Assembly: GCA_036936605.1 (NCBI GenBank)
Contig: JAUPFV010000001.1
Span: 149,836,187-149,900,186 of the forward strand
DNA length: 64,000 nt
From: Limnanthes douglasii subsp. nivea
Lineage: Eukaryota > Streptophyta > Magnoliopsida > Brassicales > Limnanthaceae
Reading direction: 5' to 3'
The position numbers and the translations under genes were made by a program. Under the pieces are notes generated by a model. The model was not told the DNA's origin. It saw only the letters and a program-made list of their open reading frames with translations, and did not search any database. Below are positions 47,572 to 59,505 of the stretch, piece after piece; positions within the stretch are counted from its first letter, which is position 1; each line of letters begins with the position of its first letter.

Positions 47572-48692
47572 TCGCTTTCTTTTATGAGTAATTGAATCGG
47601 TCAAATCGCAGGACATTAAGCCTTATCTTAGATAAGCGATAACTACTTGCTCAAAACAATCAGCTAGTCTATCCTTTAAATTCACAAAATGGCAGATGAA
47701 ATCCTTTAAAGATTCATTTGGTTCTTGTGCATAATGAATTATGATGTAACCGTTTCTTTTGAGTTTTTTACTTCCTACAAACTGTCTTCAGAACGCCATC
47801 CAAAACAAGTCAAAGTTTTTTATGGACCCTTGTGGCAATCTGTTATACCATTTCAGGGCACTTCCTTTGAAAGTCTGAGAAAAATCCCTACACAACAGCT
47901 TATCATCGTTATTAAAACTCACCATAAATGTTTTAAACTGTTCGAGGTGATTATCAGGATCATGACTTCCATCACATTTCTCCATTTTGAGCTATCAAAA
48001 TGCATCGGTATATGTCCATAAAGAATTTTTGAAGACAAAGGTGACTGCCTTCAATTTATCTATTAGCTAAACATATGAGCCTCATCGGGAGTGGGAAATA
48101 TACCCTGTTCGAATTGGACATCAAACTGATCACTTAGCAGATAATCAATGATGTGGTCTGCCGACCCTTTCACTTTGGTTTGATAACTTTTCTTTTTCCC
48201 GTTGTCCTTTTACCCATTTTCTTCACCTTTAAATACCCTTTAGTTGATCTTTTCTTCGAATGATTTTTAGTTAATATTTATTTCTTCTTTTTACGGTCGT
48301 GATCACTACTTGATGAAGAAGAAGAGATATCAGAATCTAATTCTGTGGTTGAGTTTCCAACAGAATTCGATGTGTTCGACCATTGTTTAGTCTGATGATA
48401 TTTTTTTGTTTCTTTACAAGCTTTTGGGGACTGATCACTTTCGTATTGTTTGTGGTTGTTATCTGGCTCATCGGAACCGGGACATCCTAATGGATTCTTC
48501 CCATTTAACTCTTTTTCAGCATACTTTTGGGCTTTCAAAAATTCAATATTTTCTCGCAGCTGATCACGTTCTTTTTGCATGAAAAGTATTTCCTTTGTAT
48601 TGTGATTTACTTGAGACGTATTAATGTTCTTGTTTTCACCTTTTTATCCCCTCATGCTCAAGAGGGGGATCAATTTGCGTGTCGGGATCCAT
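47572..48692 (-). pseudogene. T4 right stump: gag, truncated and decayed
   Basis: Gag of T4 read leftward. The ATG at 48692 starts ATGGATCCCGAC, as in T2. Ser/Asp/Lys-rich segment 48580-48278. Core MEKCDGSHDPDNHLEQFKTF and ALKWYNRLPQGSIKNF at 47985-47788. Then DCFEQVVIAYLR, ending at a THKRK motif (TRKK in T3), exactly where T5 begins. Several stops. Everything 3' of this point (protease, pol, most of the aORF) is deleted. Confidence 0.8.
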
Positions 48693-48750
48693 GCTTCAAA
48701 GAAATCTAAAGCATGATAGGTTTTGAATATTGTTATTCGGGCACCTCACT

Positions 48751-48768
48751 CTCCCAATGTGGTCGCCA
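48751..48768 (-). other. T4 primer-binding site
   Basis: TGGCGACCACATTGGGAG on the element strand; one base from T3 and T5. Confidence 0.7.
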
Positions 48769-48771
48769 ATT

Positions 48772-49144
48772 TGGTGATGATAAACCCTTATTGAAGGGTA
48801 TTTTGGGTAAGTGTTTAGACTAAGTATTAAATTTTAGGTAAAGGGTAGAGAGATAATTGAGGTGCTAGTATTTAATATCTAGAGAGAGAATGTCCCAACC
48901 CATTAAATGTTGTTTTTTCCCTATTTATAAGATTGCAAAGATCTATGGGCCAACCGGGTCGGTTCATCCATTCAGGTGAGTTCGGTGGATTTGGAGGCCC
49001 TAGATTAAGTTTAGTATGCACTCGTCTTACCATACTTGACACATATCTTACTCAACATTGTTCTTATTATAAGTCTAAACTGCCCTCTAAGAGAAATTCA
49101 AACTACTTTACCCTTTGGTCCTCCAACAGAATCCGACCATTTCA
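48772..49144 (-). repeat. T4 5' LTR
   Basis: Begins next to the primer-binding site (TGGTGATGATAAACCC on the plus strand) and is collinear with the T2 LTR (GTAGAGAGATAATTGAGGTGC, ATGGGCCAACC). The right end at TTTCA (49144) is inferred from family length. Confidence 0.6.
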
Positions 49145-50440
49145 CATATAACATATAAACATTGAACAACCACACAAATACACTAGATTCCAAACATAAC
49201 ATGTGGTCCATGTTGAAAAAATATACCTCAAGGTGCACATAAGGTGTCAAACTGCGAAGAAATTATTTTACTACAAAACTCGACGTCGCCATGACAACTA
49301 GAGCTACTGTCACTATGCATTAGGCGGTCGTCACGGTAATATCAGGGGTTATAATATTTCTTATGGTTTCTGATATGTTGAATATTTTATTAATCACTGT
49401 ACATACATATTTGTTGAATCTTTTTATGAAATCACTATTGATAAGACTATATTTTATACCTAATATCAAGATAATTATAAAACATAAAATATAGATTTAT
49501 ATTAAATTAAATTAAATTTATTGTATGCTACTAATAAAATATTACTCCACATTTATTACGTCAAACATGTAACGGACGATGATAAACGCGCAGCTGTACT
49601 AGTATAAATAAGGGTTTTCACCATAACTCTAATTGGATAATATTTTCTATACAAATACATTTTATATTATCTTATCTTTCTCTTTCTCTCTTCCTTCTGG
49701 TGTTTGATTAGAGTTTCGACCCTAAAAAATCACCGAAGTCTCTAGGAATGAAGTTTCTAATTTAAAAAAACCAAAATCGTTTTTCTAGAGAGATAAAGTA
49801 ATCGAAAAATGCAGTGCCCATAGAATTTTTCATTCGGACCGTCCATCGACGAATCGTTCAGATATTTGTCCGCTATCGGAACTTTACAATCTCTATCTCA
49901 AGTCTTTCTCCGAATTCTATCACCGATCCTGGAAACACAAATATATAGAGTTCAAATCACTGTTTCTCATATTAAGAAAAATCAGCAAGTGTATTATTCT
50001 CCATAATATTCATATAATATATAGTTATTTTATCTTAGTTTATTTATTGATCCAATAATTAAAATTAACACTAATCACTTTCCGCTAAAAAAATAATATA
50101 TTCGTTGCTACTTTTTTTTCCAAATTGTAGGAAATTTCATACTTGAATCACAACCTACGTGGCTAGAGTTTTCATACAATAAGTTTCCAATTTTCACTCA
50201 TTTATGAATACCCTCTATTAATATCAGTTCATATATTTTTATAGATTACTCTTTATAATTCCATTCATATATTTATTAATACAACGTCACAAATGTGAAA
50301 CAAGAAAATTTTATATAAAAAAACTCTACTAACAATAAATCATAATGCAGTTACATTTCTCCAAGAAACCTCCAAGAAATGAAAATTAAACCTAAACACT
50401 ATTCTTCTCTTGGTCGAATCTTCTTCGCTTGATCTGATTA
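49145..50440. other. AT-rich interval before the LINE; no gene seen
   Basis: A TATA-like AGTATAAATAAGG (49600-49612) followed by a CT-rich leader (about 49678-49697) looks like a host or LINE 5' region, but no coding frame follows. Otherwise nothing is supported. Confidence 0.4.
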
Positions 50441-51703
50441 ATGGAGAAAGGTGAGTGCTCCTCACCATATCATCGATCTGCTGATCATGATATACTCTTT
50501 CCAGCCTTGAAAATATCCACCATGATCAGCCAAAGATCAGGAACAATCTTGTGTTTGAATCTGTTACAAGTTGCGCCAAAAGAGTCAGTAATCAAGAGAT
50601 CCTTTGACGATCTATTCAAAACTAAATCAGATAAAATAACACATAAGAATGTCTCTGTATCAAGTGATAAAGATCAAATTGATATTCAATTTGAGGCTGA
50701 TGATTTGATGAAACTAAGAGAAAATTCTAAGCATACACTGGTTGGAAAGTTTGCAAGTGGGAGACCAAGCTACAGTATTGTTAAGGCTTTCTTGGATTCT
50801 TTTTAAGTTTATGGGGGGTACAATGTTACTAGTTAGGATTACCGACACATTTTCATTGAGTTTGTATTGATTGAAGATCTTAAGAGAATCTGAAGGAGGA
50901 ATATTTGGCAAATAGGGGATTATTTCAAGGAGATCTCAAGGAGACTTCTTGAATGATCTCCTTATTTCAATCCTAATATTGAGATCTTGATGCCCATGTC
51001 TATATAGACATAATTATTGCAGAATATGTGTGATTTTGGATGTTTTAAGGTCACTGCCTAAGGGAATTAGGATCTCTTTTGGGTCTTATAGCCCTAGCAA
51101 GAGTTGGTGTATGATGAATACCTTGAGTATTGTAAAATTTATTCTCACCTGGGCCATTCTGAGAAGGGATGTAAAAAGCTTAACCAAAGGAAAAATATAG
51201 ATCAGGATCAAACAGAGACTTCCAATCCCATGAAGTTTAACTCTTTGTTGCCTACATTTCAGTTAAAGGTCACCAGTCAAAATCTTAGATCAGTTATTAT
51301 GGATGAAAGAAAGAAAGATGTTGTTGAGTTTCTAAAATAAAATTCTGATACTGAAAAAAGTAACAAAAATACAGTTCAAAATCAGGTACCTTTGGGAATT
51401 GAAAATAAAGAAATCATTGAGCCTTTGCATATGTTGGATATGGGATCCCTGTATCAAGATGAAATTTGTTCAGTTAATTGTCTGTTAGCTATATTATCAC
51501 CAACAAAGCAAACTACTTCCAGCCTTCTTTTCTCTCCTACAAACAGAAAAGCTCTCAATAAGTCTGGTTTAAAGAAAGCAGAACATAAGAAAATAAAGAA
51601 AGTTAAAACTGTTAACTCAAAAGGGATCATATCATCAAAGTGTGTGCAACACAAAAATGTTGCCAAAACCTCTAAACAATCTAAATTACTATATATATTC
51701 TAA
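50441..51703 (+). pseudogene. LINE ORF1, decayed
   Basis: The ATG at 50441 opens 121 codons. Residues near 100 read LVGKFASGRPSYSIVKAFL, the signature start of the DUF4283-type nucleic-acid-binding domain of plant L1 ORF1 proteins. After a stop at 50804 the domain continues in broken frame. A zinc-knuckle-like YCKIYSHLGHSEKGC sits at about 51125-51172. The basic C-terminal segment (51392-51703) ends the ORF. Confidence 0.75.
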
Positions 51704-51711
51704 ATTGGAAT

Positions 51712-54700
51712 GTGTGTAGAATAGACAATAACGAAACCCAAGCCAGAATTAAGTCCATCAAGAGGTCAAAGAATCTGGATTTTTTAGTACATCAAAAGCC
51801 AATGACCAATGTCTTAAAGCTGGAACCCATGCCTAGAAAGCTTGGATTTCATGGATTCTCAAACTACATAAGTAATAAGTTGTGGGTCATGTGGAAAAGA
51901 GATTATCATGTAATAGGTTCACTTGGTTCAATGGTAGGCAGTGGAGAAGATTGGACAGGGGTCTAATTAACAATAAGTGGCTCAACTATTTTGATGACAC
52001 TAGTGTTACTCATCTACCTAAAACTTGCTCAGATCATTCTCCCATATTAATTTTTATCTCCTTAAGTTCTACAAAAATAAAATCCTCTTTCAAGTTTCTA
52101 AAAATATGTGGTGCATGCATAAAGAATTCTATAAGTTTGTTGAAGGCTGTTGGGGGATTAAGACTACTGGTTCTTCTATTCAAAGGTTTTGGTATAAGCA
52201 AAAACACCTTAAATCTAACTTGAAAGTGTAGAATAAGACTGTATTTTGAAATATTTTTGATTATGTGAAGCATATTGAGGTTGGAATTTCTATTCTTGAA
52301 GCTAATCTTCTAAATTCTAACTCTTCTCATAATAGAAAGCTTTTAGAAAAGGCGTTGGATAATCTAATATCGTTGGAGAATCATTTGTTAATCATTTAAG
52401 ACTCTTATTTCTAATCTCCCTAATCCATGGAATTCTAATATTTTAGGTGATTGTATTCCTAAACTGGTTTTTGAGACTGACAATGATATATTTACGGGGT
52501 TCCCTTCTGAGCCAGAGATCTATGCTATCATTAAAGAACTGAGTCCTAATGCAACTACTAGTCCTGATGGGTTTAGTGGGAAGCTTTTAAGTTTTGTTGG
52601 CCTATTATCAAGGAAGATTTATGTGAGGCTATCAAGGATTTCTTTAGGGAAGGTCTTTTTACTAAGGACATCTATGCAAATGTCTTTGCCTAATCCCTAA
52701 GGTGGATTCTCCTAAAACTTGGAAGAATTTCATACTTATTAGTCTGACTACCTATTTTAGTAGAATTGTATCTGAATTGATCAATACCAGAGTTTCTACT
52801 CTTCTTCATAACCTCATTTCTGCTGAACATGGGGATTTTATAAAAGATAAAAGCATTCATGATAATATCATGATTGCCCAAGAGATTTCAGGTGATCTAT
52901 CTATGAAGACAAGAGGTGGTAACATATTTCTAAAGGTGGACATGGATAAGGCTTTTCACAGGTTGGATCATACTTTCCTCCTAAGTGTATTGGTTGCATT
53001 TGAGTTCAGGGTTGATTTCATTAGATTGATTGAAAGGAATATTGATATCTGCTTCTTCTCTATTCTAATCAATGATGAACTAAGGGGTTTCTTTAAGTCC
53101 AATAAGGGCTTAAGACAAGGTTACCCACTGTCACCAAGTCTTTTTATACTAGTAGAGGAATATCATCTAAGGAGCCTTAAGAACCTATCTAATGAATTGA
53201 GTTCAATTAACTACAAAAGTAGAGGGAACTTAAAGATACCTTGCTTATGCTTTGCTGATAACATTCTGGTCTTCTGCAGTGGATCTACTGCCTCTGTCTC
53301 CAGAATTTGAACTTGTTCAGACATTATGAATAAATTTCTGGTTAATTAGTTAATATTGAGAAATCTAGATTTATTACCTCCAAAACGTTCTCACCTCATC
53401 AGATCAGAAGGCTGGAACTTCTTTTGGGTTTTAAGCATATTTATCTGTCATATAAGTACTTGTGTTTTGTGATAAGCTTGTTGCTAAAACAAGAAATAAA
53501 ATCTCTGATTGGGACCATAAAGTTCTATCTTTTGGGGGAAGATTACCCTCATTCAGTCTGTCTTAATTTGCCTACCCTATCTTCACCATTCAACACACTA
53601 CAGTTTCTAAAACTGTCATCAAAAGGTTGGAGATTCTCTATAACAAATTCCTATTTGGGACTAAGGAAAATAAAGCTACTATCAACTGGTGCAAATGGTC
53701 TAAGCTGTGTAAGCGATATGAGGAAGAAGGGTTGAATTTGAGAAGACTTGAAGATTTGGTGGAGGTTTTTACTCTTAATCTTTGGTTCAATTTAAGAAGA
53801 CAAGATTCTCTTTGGTCAAAGCTAACTAAATCTATATACTTCAACAACCAACATCCTTTAATTGTTCATTTATCTTGCAAAAGCTTTTATGTTTGGAAGA
53901 GAATATGGAAATCTAGAGAAAGGGCTGATAAGTTTATCATGTGGCAAGCCAAATGTGGTAATATGGATCTCCTGATTGACAAATGGTGCTCTATAGAGCC
54001 TTTTATCAACCTTTCTAGAAATGTGGACAAAACTACCTATATTGGCTCTATGGTTAAGGACTACTGAGATTATGATAGATGGAATATCCCCATGCTAGAG
54101 AATGTCTTGGATTCAGAACAAATCCAAAACATTCTCAAAGTTTCCCTAGACAAATCTAATCAAGACTCCATTAGTTGGACTCTCAGTGATAATGGGTTGT
54201 TCAATTCTACAGCTACTTGGAAAGAAATCTGTATAAAGGGAAATAAATCAAACCTTTATGGGGAAGACTTGGAATAAGGTAACTCCTCAGAAATTTTCTT
54301 TCCTCCTCTGGAGAGTGCTCAAGAATTGGTTGCCTATTGATTCCATCTTGCAAAAAAGAAACATCCAGTTAGCCTCAAAGTGTCAGAATTGTGATAATGC
54401 TGAAACTGTCAAACATGTTTTTGTTGAGTGTCAACAAACGTGGGATGTGTGGGCTTATTTCACTGCCTACTTTAACATCTACATCAAAAAGAACATGTCT
54501 TTTACTCACTTAGTAAGGACATAATGCTGGTCCTTAAGCAAAGAAATCCACCTAAGATCTATTTTACCATCTATATAGTATGGGTGATATGGTTTTCCAG
54601 GAACACAAGGAAGATGGAAGGTAAGAATCTAATTCTAATGATTTGATCAGACACATTATATATATCCTTTCTGGTCTTGATAAAGTTCATCTCTTGAAGA

Positions 54701-55292
54701 GGAAGTTCTGGGGCAGAGATAGTAAAATTGGGCCATCTATTGGGTGTGTGAATCACCTTAAAATGCATATAGCCCCAATAACTCTCTTTTGGTTTGTCCT
54801 AAGTTGGGTCGCTTTAAACTCAACACCAATGGTGCTTGCAGTAACTTTGAGGAATGTTATGGTGGTGGGCTGGTCAAAGATAGTTATGGTAAGATTCTCT
54901 TTGGTTATGGGCGATTCTATGGCAAAGATAACCCTATTGTTGCTGAAACCAGAGCCATGTTGGATGGTCTCGACATTTGTTTCTCTAAATGTATCAACAT
55001 GCTCGACATAGAAACGAATTCGAGAATTTTGGCTGAAATGATTCTTACAGGAAGGTCTCCATGGTATCTTAAAGGTATAATTAGTTGCTGTCTCAAACTT
55101 GTTTCTTCAAATATGAAGTTTATTCATGTCTTCATAGAACAGAATGAAACAACGGATTGGTTAGCTAATTCGCACAACAAATCTATCAAAAACCTGGATT
55201 TCGATGAAATCGGGGCTCCTATTAGACTGAAAGGCATTACATTTGTCGAAGGTTTGGGGTTGTGTTACCTGAGAACAAACCCCAATTCTTAG
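51712..55292 (+). pseudogene. LINE ORF2: endonuclease, RT, zf-RVT, RNase H; decayed
   Basis: Only the two ends of the apurinic-type endonuclease are left (51712-51900, then FTWFNG...RLDRGLINN...CSDHSPILI at 51905-52070); its middle is deleted. RT is at about 52450-53300 (KLSPNATTSPDGFSGKLL-like, KVDMDKAFHRLDH, GLRQGYPLSPSLF). The catalytic FADD box reads FADN. The zinc region is at 54280-54470 (FLLWRVLKNWLPIDS, CQNCDNAETVKHVFVEC). A plant RVT_3-type RNase H is at 54789-55292 (LNTNGAC, VAETRAMLDGLD). Many stops; inactive. Confidence 0.85.
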
Positions 55293-56099
55293 CAATTGAA
55301 GAATGTTAGCTTGGTGGAGCAAAAATCTAACCTGAATTCGTTGAACTTCTGTACTTTGTGTTTCCCTTATGCATTCCAGACCTTGTTCTTCGATTTGGAG
55401 ACCATATGGTTGATTTTTTCCCGGAGATTTTTGTAGAAGCTGGAAGGTGGAAGTGTCGAGGGAGATTTGAATGGTGGTTTGGTCTTCTCAAGGTAGGCTG
55501 TGAGTGTTGACGATGGAGCAGTCGATGGTAGTGAAGAGAGAGTGTTAGGGTTTGGTTTGAGAATTTGGGGATTTTCAATTGTACTGTGTATCAAAACTGA
55601 CTAGAGGCGTAATTTCTATTATTAACGTAATAAAAGTCTCAATTTTCTCTTAGAAAAACTTGAAAATTTTATATTATATATATATGCACGTTACTATCTA
55701 ATTTACTGTCTAATTAAGTGTACGTTACAAATTAATTATGCACGACGTTACTGTCAAATTAAGTGTGTGTTACCGTATCTTATTAATCTATAATAAATTT
55801 ATATCAATTCAAAAATAAGGGGCGGATTTACTATGGGGCTAAGTGGGGCGCGATCCCCTAGCCTCAACGTAGATTAGTATTGGGGAAATTTTTATTTTCG
55901 GAATTTTTAAAGAAATTATGTTTAAAATGATTGATCAATGGTCAAACGGTGTCGGTTTTGGCTGAAATTTCGACAACATGTTTGAGACATATAAAGATTT
56001 AATATGTACGGTTGGATTGTTATTTGATGCTACAGTTCGGGAGAAATCACTTTTGGAATAGTGGAGTAGTTTTTGTAATATTATTCATTTTTGTTTCTT
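55293..56099. other. no supported gene; minus-strand Ser/Pro/Thr-rich ORF noted
   Basis: A 75-codon minus-strand ORF (55594-55367) is Ser/Pro/Thr-rich and ends in KNKVWNA. It could be a 5' exon, or the LINE tail read backwards. I do not recognise it. At 55818 a GGGGCGGATTTACTATGGGG block resembles ends of plant DNA transposons. Confidence 0.3.
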
Positions 56100-56820
56100 T
56101 TTTTTGTTAGTTTATTATGTTTAAAATTGTTGGTGGGTTGTAGATATTTATTATATTGAATTGGATATACTTTTACCTTCAACTTATCATAATAGTAGAA
56201 GTGTTTTTGGTGGAATCTTCATAAGTCTCGTTGTCTTAGTATTGGTTATTTTTCACTGATTAGGTTTGTGGTTTAATTTTGTTAATAAATCGGTTGTTTT
56301 ATTATTTAGTTGGTTGTTTTGAAGTTAATCTCGTGTGTGGTTGATATACTATTATTTGGGTCTAATAGTTGGTATTAGAGCTCCATACCCAGACGAAAAT
56401 GTGATATGGATGAAATTCTTGGATATCGAAGATGATGAACCATCAGTCATGCTCATCAAACAGAGTGACTTTATTAAAGTGTATAAAGATAGTGTGACTT
56501 GATTAATTGAAGTGACACTAAGGAACTTCTAAGATACTCTAATAAGAGTGAACACATATATCAATTGTAAAACTTTATGACTTAGATATGAATCATGAAA
56601 CAAACTAATTAGAGTGAGCATTAGGTAAGTCAACTGAGGGGAGATAAAAGTGGTAGAATTTGTTATGTGCGACCAAATTTCCACATTGGATAGGTATGAG
56701 AGTGATCAATGAGAAATAAGTAAGAACATATCTCAACTAGTATGAAGCCTTTTGATTTTATACATAAATGATATAACTGGTACTAACTCATATATAAACT
56801 TAAGATTATTTAGACATATG
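56100..56820 (+). mobile_element. small copia-like LTR derivative (TRIM-like)
   Basis: A primer-binding site TGGTATTAGAGCTCC (56370-56384) is the well-known initiator-tRNA-Met type, one base from TGGTATCAGAGC. It is preceded by T-rich LTR-like DNA. About 290 bp later a purine-rich GAGGGGAGATAAAAGTGG precedes TGTTATGTGCGACC (about 56659), a typical copia LTR start with CCACATTGGATAGGTATGAG. No coding capacity. The left LTR start and right LTR end are not defined. Confidence 0.5.
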
Positions 56821-57309
56821 CCCCATAAATCAAATATAGAATTTTTTATATATATTCAATTTCAATAAATGTTCATGATTTTCTTAATCGATAAAAATGT
56901 CAGGATTAATTTGTTTTTAATATTTCCAGACAAATTATTAAAAAATCAATTAAAAGTACGAGGTGAATGAAAAAAATAAATAAAACATGTCTAGTTTATG
57001 TAATACTTCAGCCCCTCCAGACCTGGATTCGTGGTTCCGCCAACTATATATTACGAGTTAATATAGTAATTTATAATAAATACATGTTATAATCGTTACG
57101 GTAATTGGTTAATTTTTTTTAATCAAATCTAGTGTTTATTAAATTAAATACATTTATGAGTTAAGTAGCATATAAGACTAAAAACAATATTATTATCTAT
57201 TTAAAATTCATATTTCATGTACGTCTGAGGAAGATTTATTTCACTTAAATATTCACCATTTAAAACTCCATAATACTCTAAATAATTTTAGATGAAAAAC
57301 ATGGGTAAT

Positions 57310-58130
57310 ATGTATATTTTAAAAAAAATCAAATCATATCATGAGTGGTACTAGTTTTGTTAGTCTTAATAAAAACAAAATCAGTGGTATTTTTAAATTT
57401 TCTTTTTCGAGTTACGGTTTAAAAGATATGTACTTTTAATTTTTTTAAATTTATAGTGTAAACGGAGAAGATGTGAAACCTTCTTTGTTTTGCTAGATGC
57501 GAAACCTGTTTAAATTTTGTCAAGCTATATGCGAATTTAGGCCCACTATATACGTGCTAGATGCGAAATAGCCCACTATAATAGATGTGAAACCATATAA
57601 TGCGAAACCTGTTTATATTTTATACCACTAGATGCGAAACCAGCCCACTATGATAGCTGAGAAACCCGTTTAAAACATATTTTAAAAAAATCAAAACATA
57701 TTATGAGTGGTACTAGTTTTGTTCAACTTTAAAAAATAAAACCAATGGTATTTTCGATTTTTTTTTCGAGTTACGGTTTAAAAGATACGGACTTTTAATT
57801 TTTTTTTAATTTATAGTGTGAACGAAGAAGATGCAAAACCTTCTTTGTTTTGCTAGATGCGAAACCAGTTTAAATTTTGTACTGCTAGATGCGAATTCAG
57901 GTCAACCCACTATGATAGATGTGAAACCATATAATGCAAAACGTGTTTAAATTTTGTACTTCCCAATACGAAACGAGTCCACTATGATAGATGAGAAATC
58001 TATGTAATATATATATTTAAAAAAAAATCAAAACATACCGTCAGTGTTACTAGTTTTGTTTGTCTTAGAAAAATAAAACCAATTGTATTTTCCGGATTTG
58101 TTTTTCGAGTTACGGTTTACAAAATATGAA
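57310..58130. repeat. satellite-like tandem array, about 340-362-bp unit
   Basis: Three partial units begin with a T/A-rich stretch and GAGTGGTACTAGTTTTGTT at 57343, 57705 and 58042 (periods 362 and 337). Each unit contains a TTTTCGAGTTACGGTTTA block, and the first two complete ones a sub-repeat of TGCTAGATGCGAAACC. Not coding. Confidence 0.8.
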
Positions 58131-58550
58131 TTTTAAAAATTTTAAATTAAAAATTAAAAAAAAGAAAAAAAAATGATTCTACTTGCTTATTGGATTTTAT
58201 ATAGAATGATATTTTAGATATAAATTTGTAAAAAATTATTGAACCTTTATCCGTAATATGTTGGTTGGATTGATAAGTCTTTATAAATGTTTATGAATTT
58301 ATTTATTTATTACTGTAAAAATATTATTAAATTTATTTATTGAATTAAAAATACACAGTAAAATATTCTATTTAAAAAGAATGACTAATTTATTATTATT
58401 ATTTTTCAAAAATATTATTGGAAATATATATATTTTTTTGGCATTAAGAGAAAATAGGGGTGGCAAAGTAAAAAAAGAAGAAGAAGAAAACAAATTAGTA
58501 ATGGGTTAAATAATGAAGACACATTAGGTGCTGCATGGCAGTCTCCACCT

Positions 58551-59030
58551 TTTAAAGAAGTTGTCTTCGCCCGCCACCACCTAGCTTCAGCTCACGCGCC
58601 GTGTACTGCCGACCTCTGCGTCTCACTGTTTTCAATCTTTCTTCATTTGCCTCCGACAGTGTGGTTGGGACTGCTCCTGTCACGGCGCCGCATATGCTGA
58701 TGATGATGTTCCAACTCGTGCAAGAGGCTGGAGGAGGCATGTACCATGGCTGTTCGGAAGAAGAAGGGCGATATCCAGCGTTGTGGTGGAGTAGTTTTTA
58801 AACGGATTAAGCACCAGTATCTCAGATGGCCATCTCTCGATTGGCAATGTCCCAGGGCGTCGCCACATGGACCTCCAGGAACCAGCTCCTTGTTTGGCTC
58901 CACTTTGTCTTCTGCTTGTCTCGCCAATCAACAAACTACAACAGACATTAACTACTAGATGAAGTGCTCGCAAACTACAATTCTCACAAATCAGCAACAT
59001 AATTTTACCTATGCCTCTCCTGCCTCAAAG
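58551..59030. other. GC-richer, coding-like but unrecognised
   Basis: Base composition rises sharply here and several frames stay open for 60-100 codons on both strands (58601-58801, 58746-58958 plus; 59000-58680 minus). The stretch directly precedes the DCAF1-like pseudogene and may be another part of it, but I cannot align it. Confidence 0.3.
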
Positions 59031-59034
59031 AAAC

Positions 59035-59505
59035 CAGCATCGACAATGTCAAGCTCTAATTACAACTCTGCCACCTGTTTCCCTATTACATTAGCATGTT
59101 TGCCTAGAAACCAATGGCAGCCTTGCGGCTCCATTTAAAATAACTGCCCGGCTCAGTGCATGTGAGTTTCAGATGAGGCATGGTGGAGTGCATGGAAATT
59201 GCAGGGATTGAGAATTTGTATACATTAGATTTCGACCTCGGTGAACTTGCCGGGAAATTGGTGGACTTTCAACATATATGACTTTTCTTGAGGACTCTTA
59301 TCACGTTGCCTTTGCTTGTTACTCCGGAGAGCTCAAATTATTTCACCCTAACAGCAACAATATGCTGGACAGCTGCACAAGCCACCCGTCTCATGTGATG
59401 CTTGTTCATTCGTGTTATTCCGGTGACAATAAGCTTTTACTTTCTTCAAGTTCACAAGATGTGCGATGCCACCTCAGTTTTAGGTGGTCCACTGGGAGAT
59501 GGATC
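59035..59505 (+). pseudogene. DCAF1-like (DDB1-CUL4-associated factor) pseudogene fragment
   Basis: One frame reads QHRQCQALITTLPPVSLLH, then HGGVHGNCRD, FVYIRFRPR, and SGELKLFHPNSNNMLDSCTSH, LLLSSSSQDVR. From memory this follows plant DCAF1, a substrate receptor of CUL4-DDB1 ubiquitin ligases: the segment after the LisH region into the WD40 repeats. Stops TAG 59092-59094, TGA 59209-59211 and TGA 59242-59244 interrupt it. A frame change follows near 59465 (CDATSVLGGP continues one frame over). Homology fades at about 59505. It is only a small part of a protein of well over 1,000 residues. Uninterrupted homology suggests a processed copy or one exon; which one cannot be told here. Confidence 0.7.

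Larger units (their letters stand above)
50441..55292 (+). mobile_element. dead L1-type LINE with C-terminal RNase H
   Basis: A plant non-LTR retrotransposon. Order: ORF1, then ORF2 with endonuclease end, reverse transcriptase, zf-RVT zinc region and RNase H. Both ORFs are shifted and interrupted many times. No poly(A) tail or target-site duplication was found, so the ends are only the coding limits. Confidence 0.85.

Noticed and set aside
55818..57045. DNA transposon with GGCGGA terminal inverted repeats
   Set aside because: The two ends share only short words and no target duplication was found; kept as a remark under the TRIM-like element.
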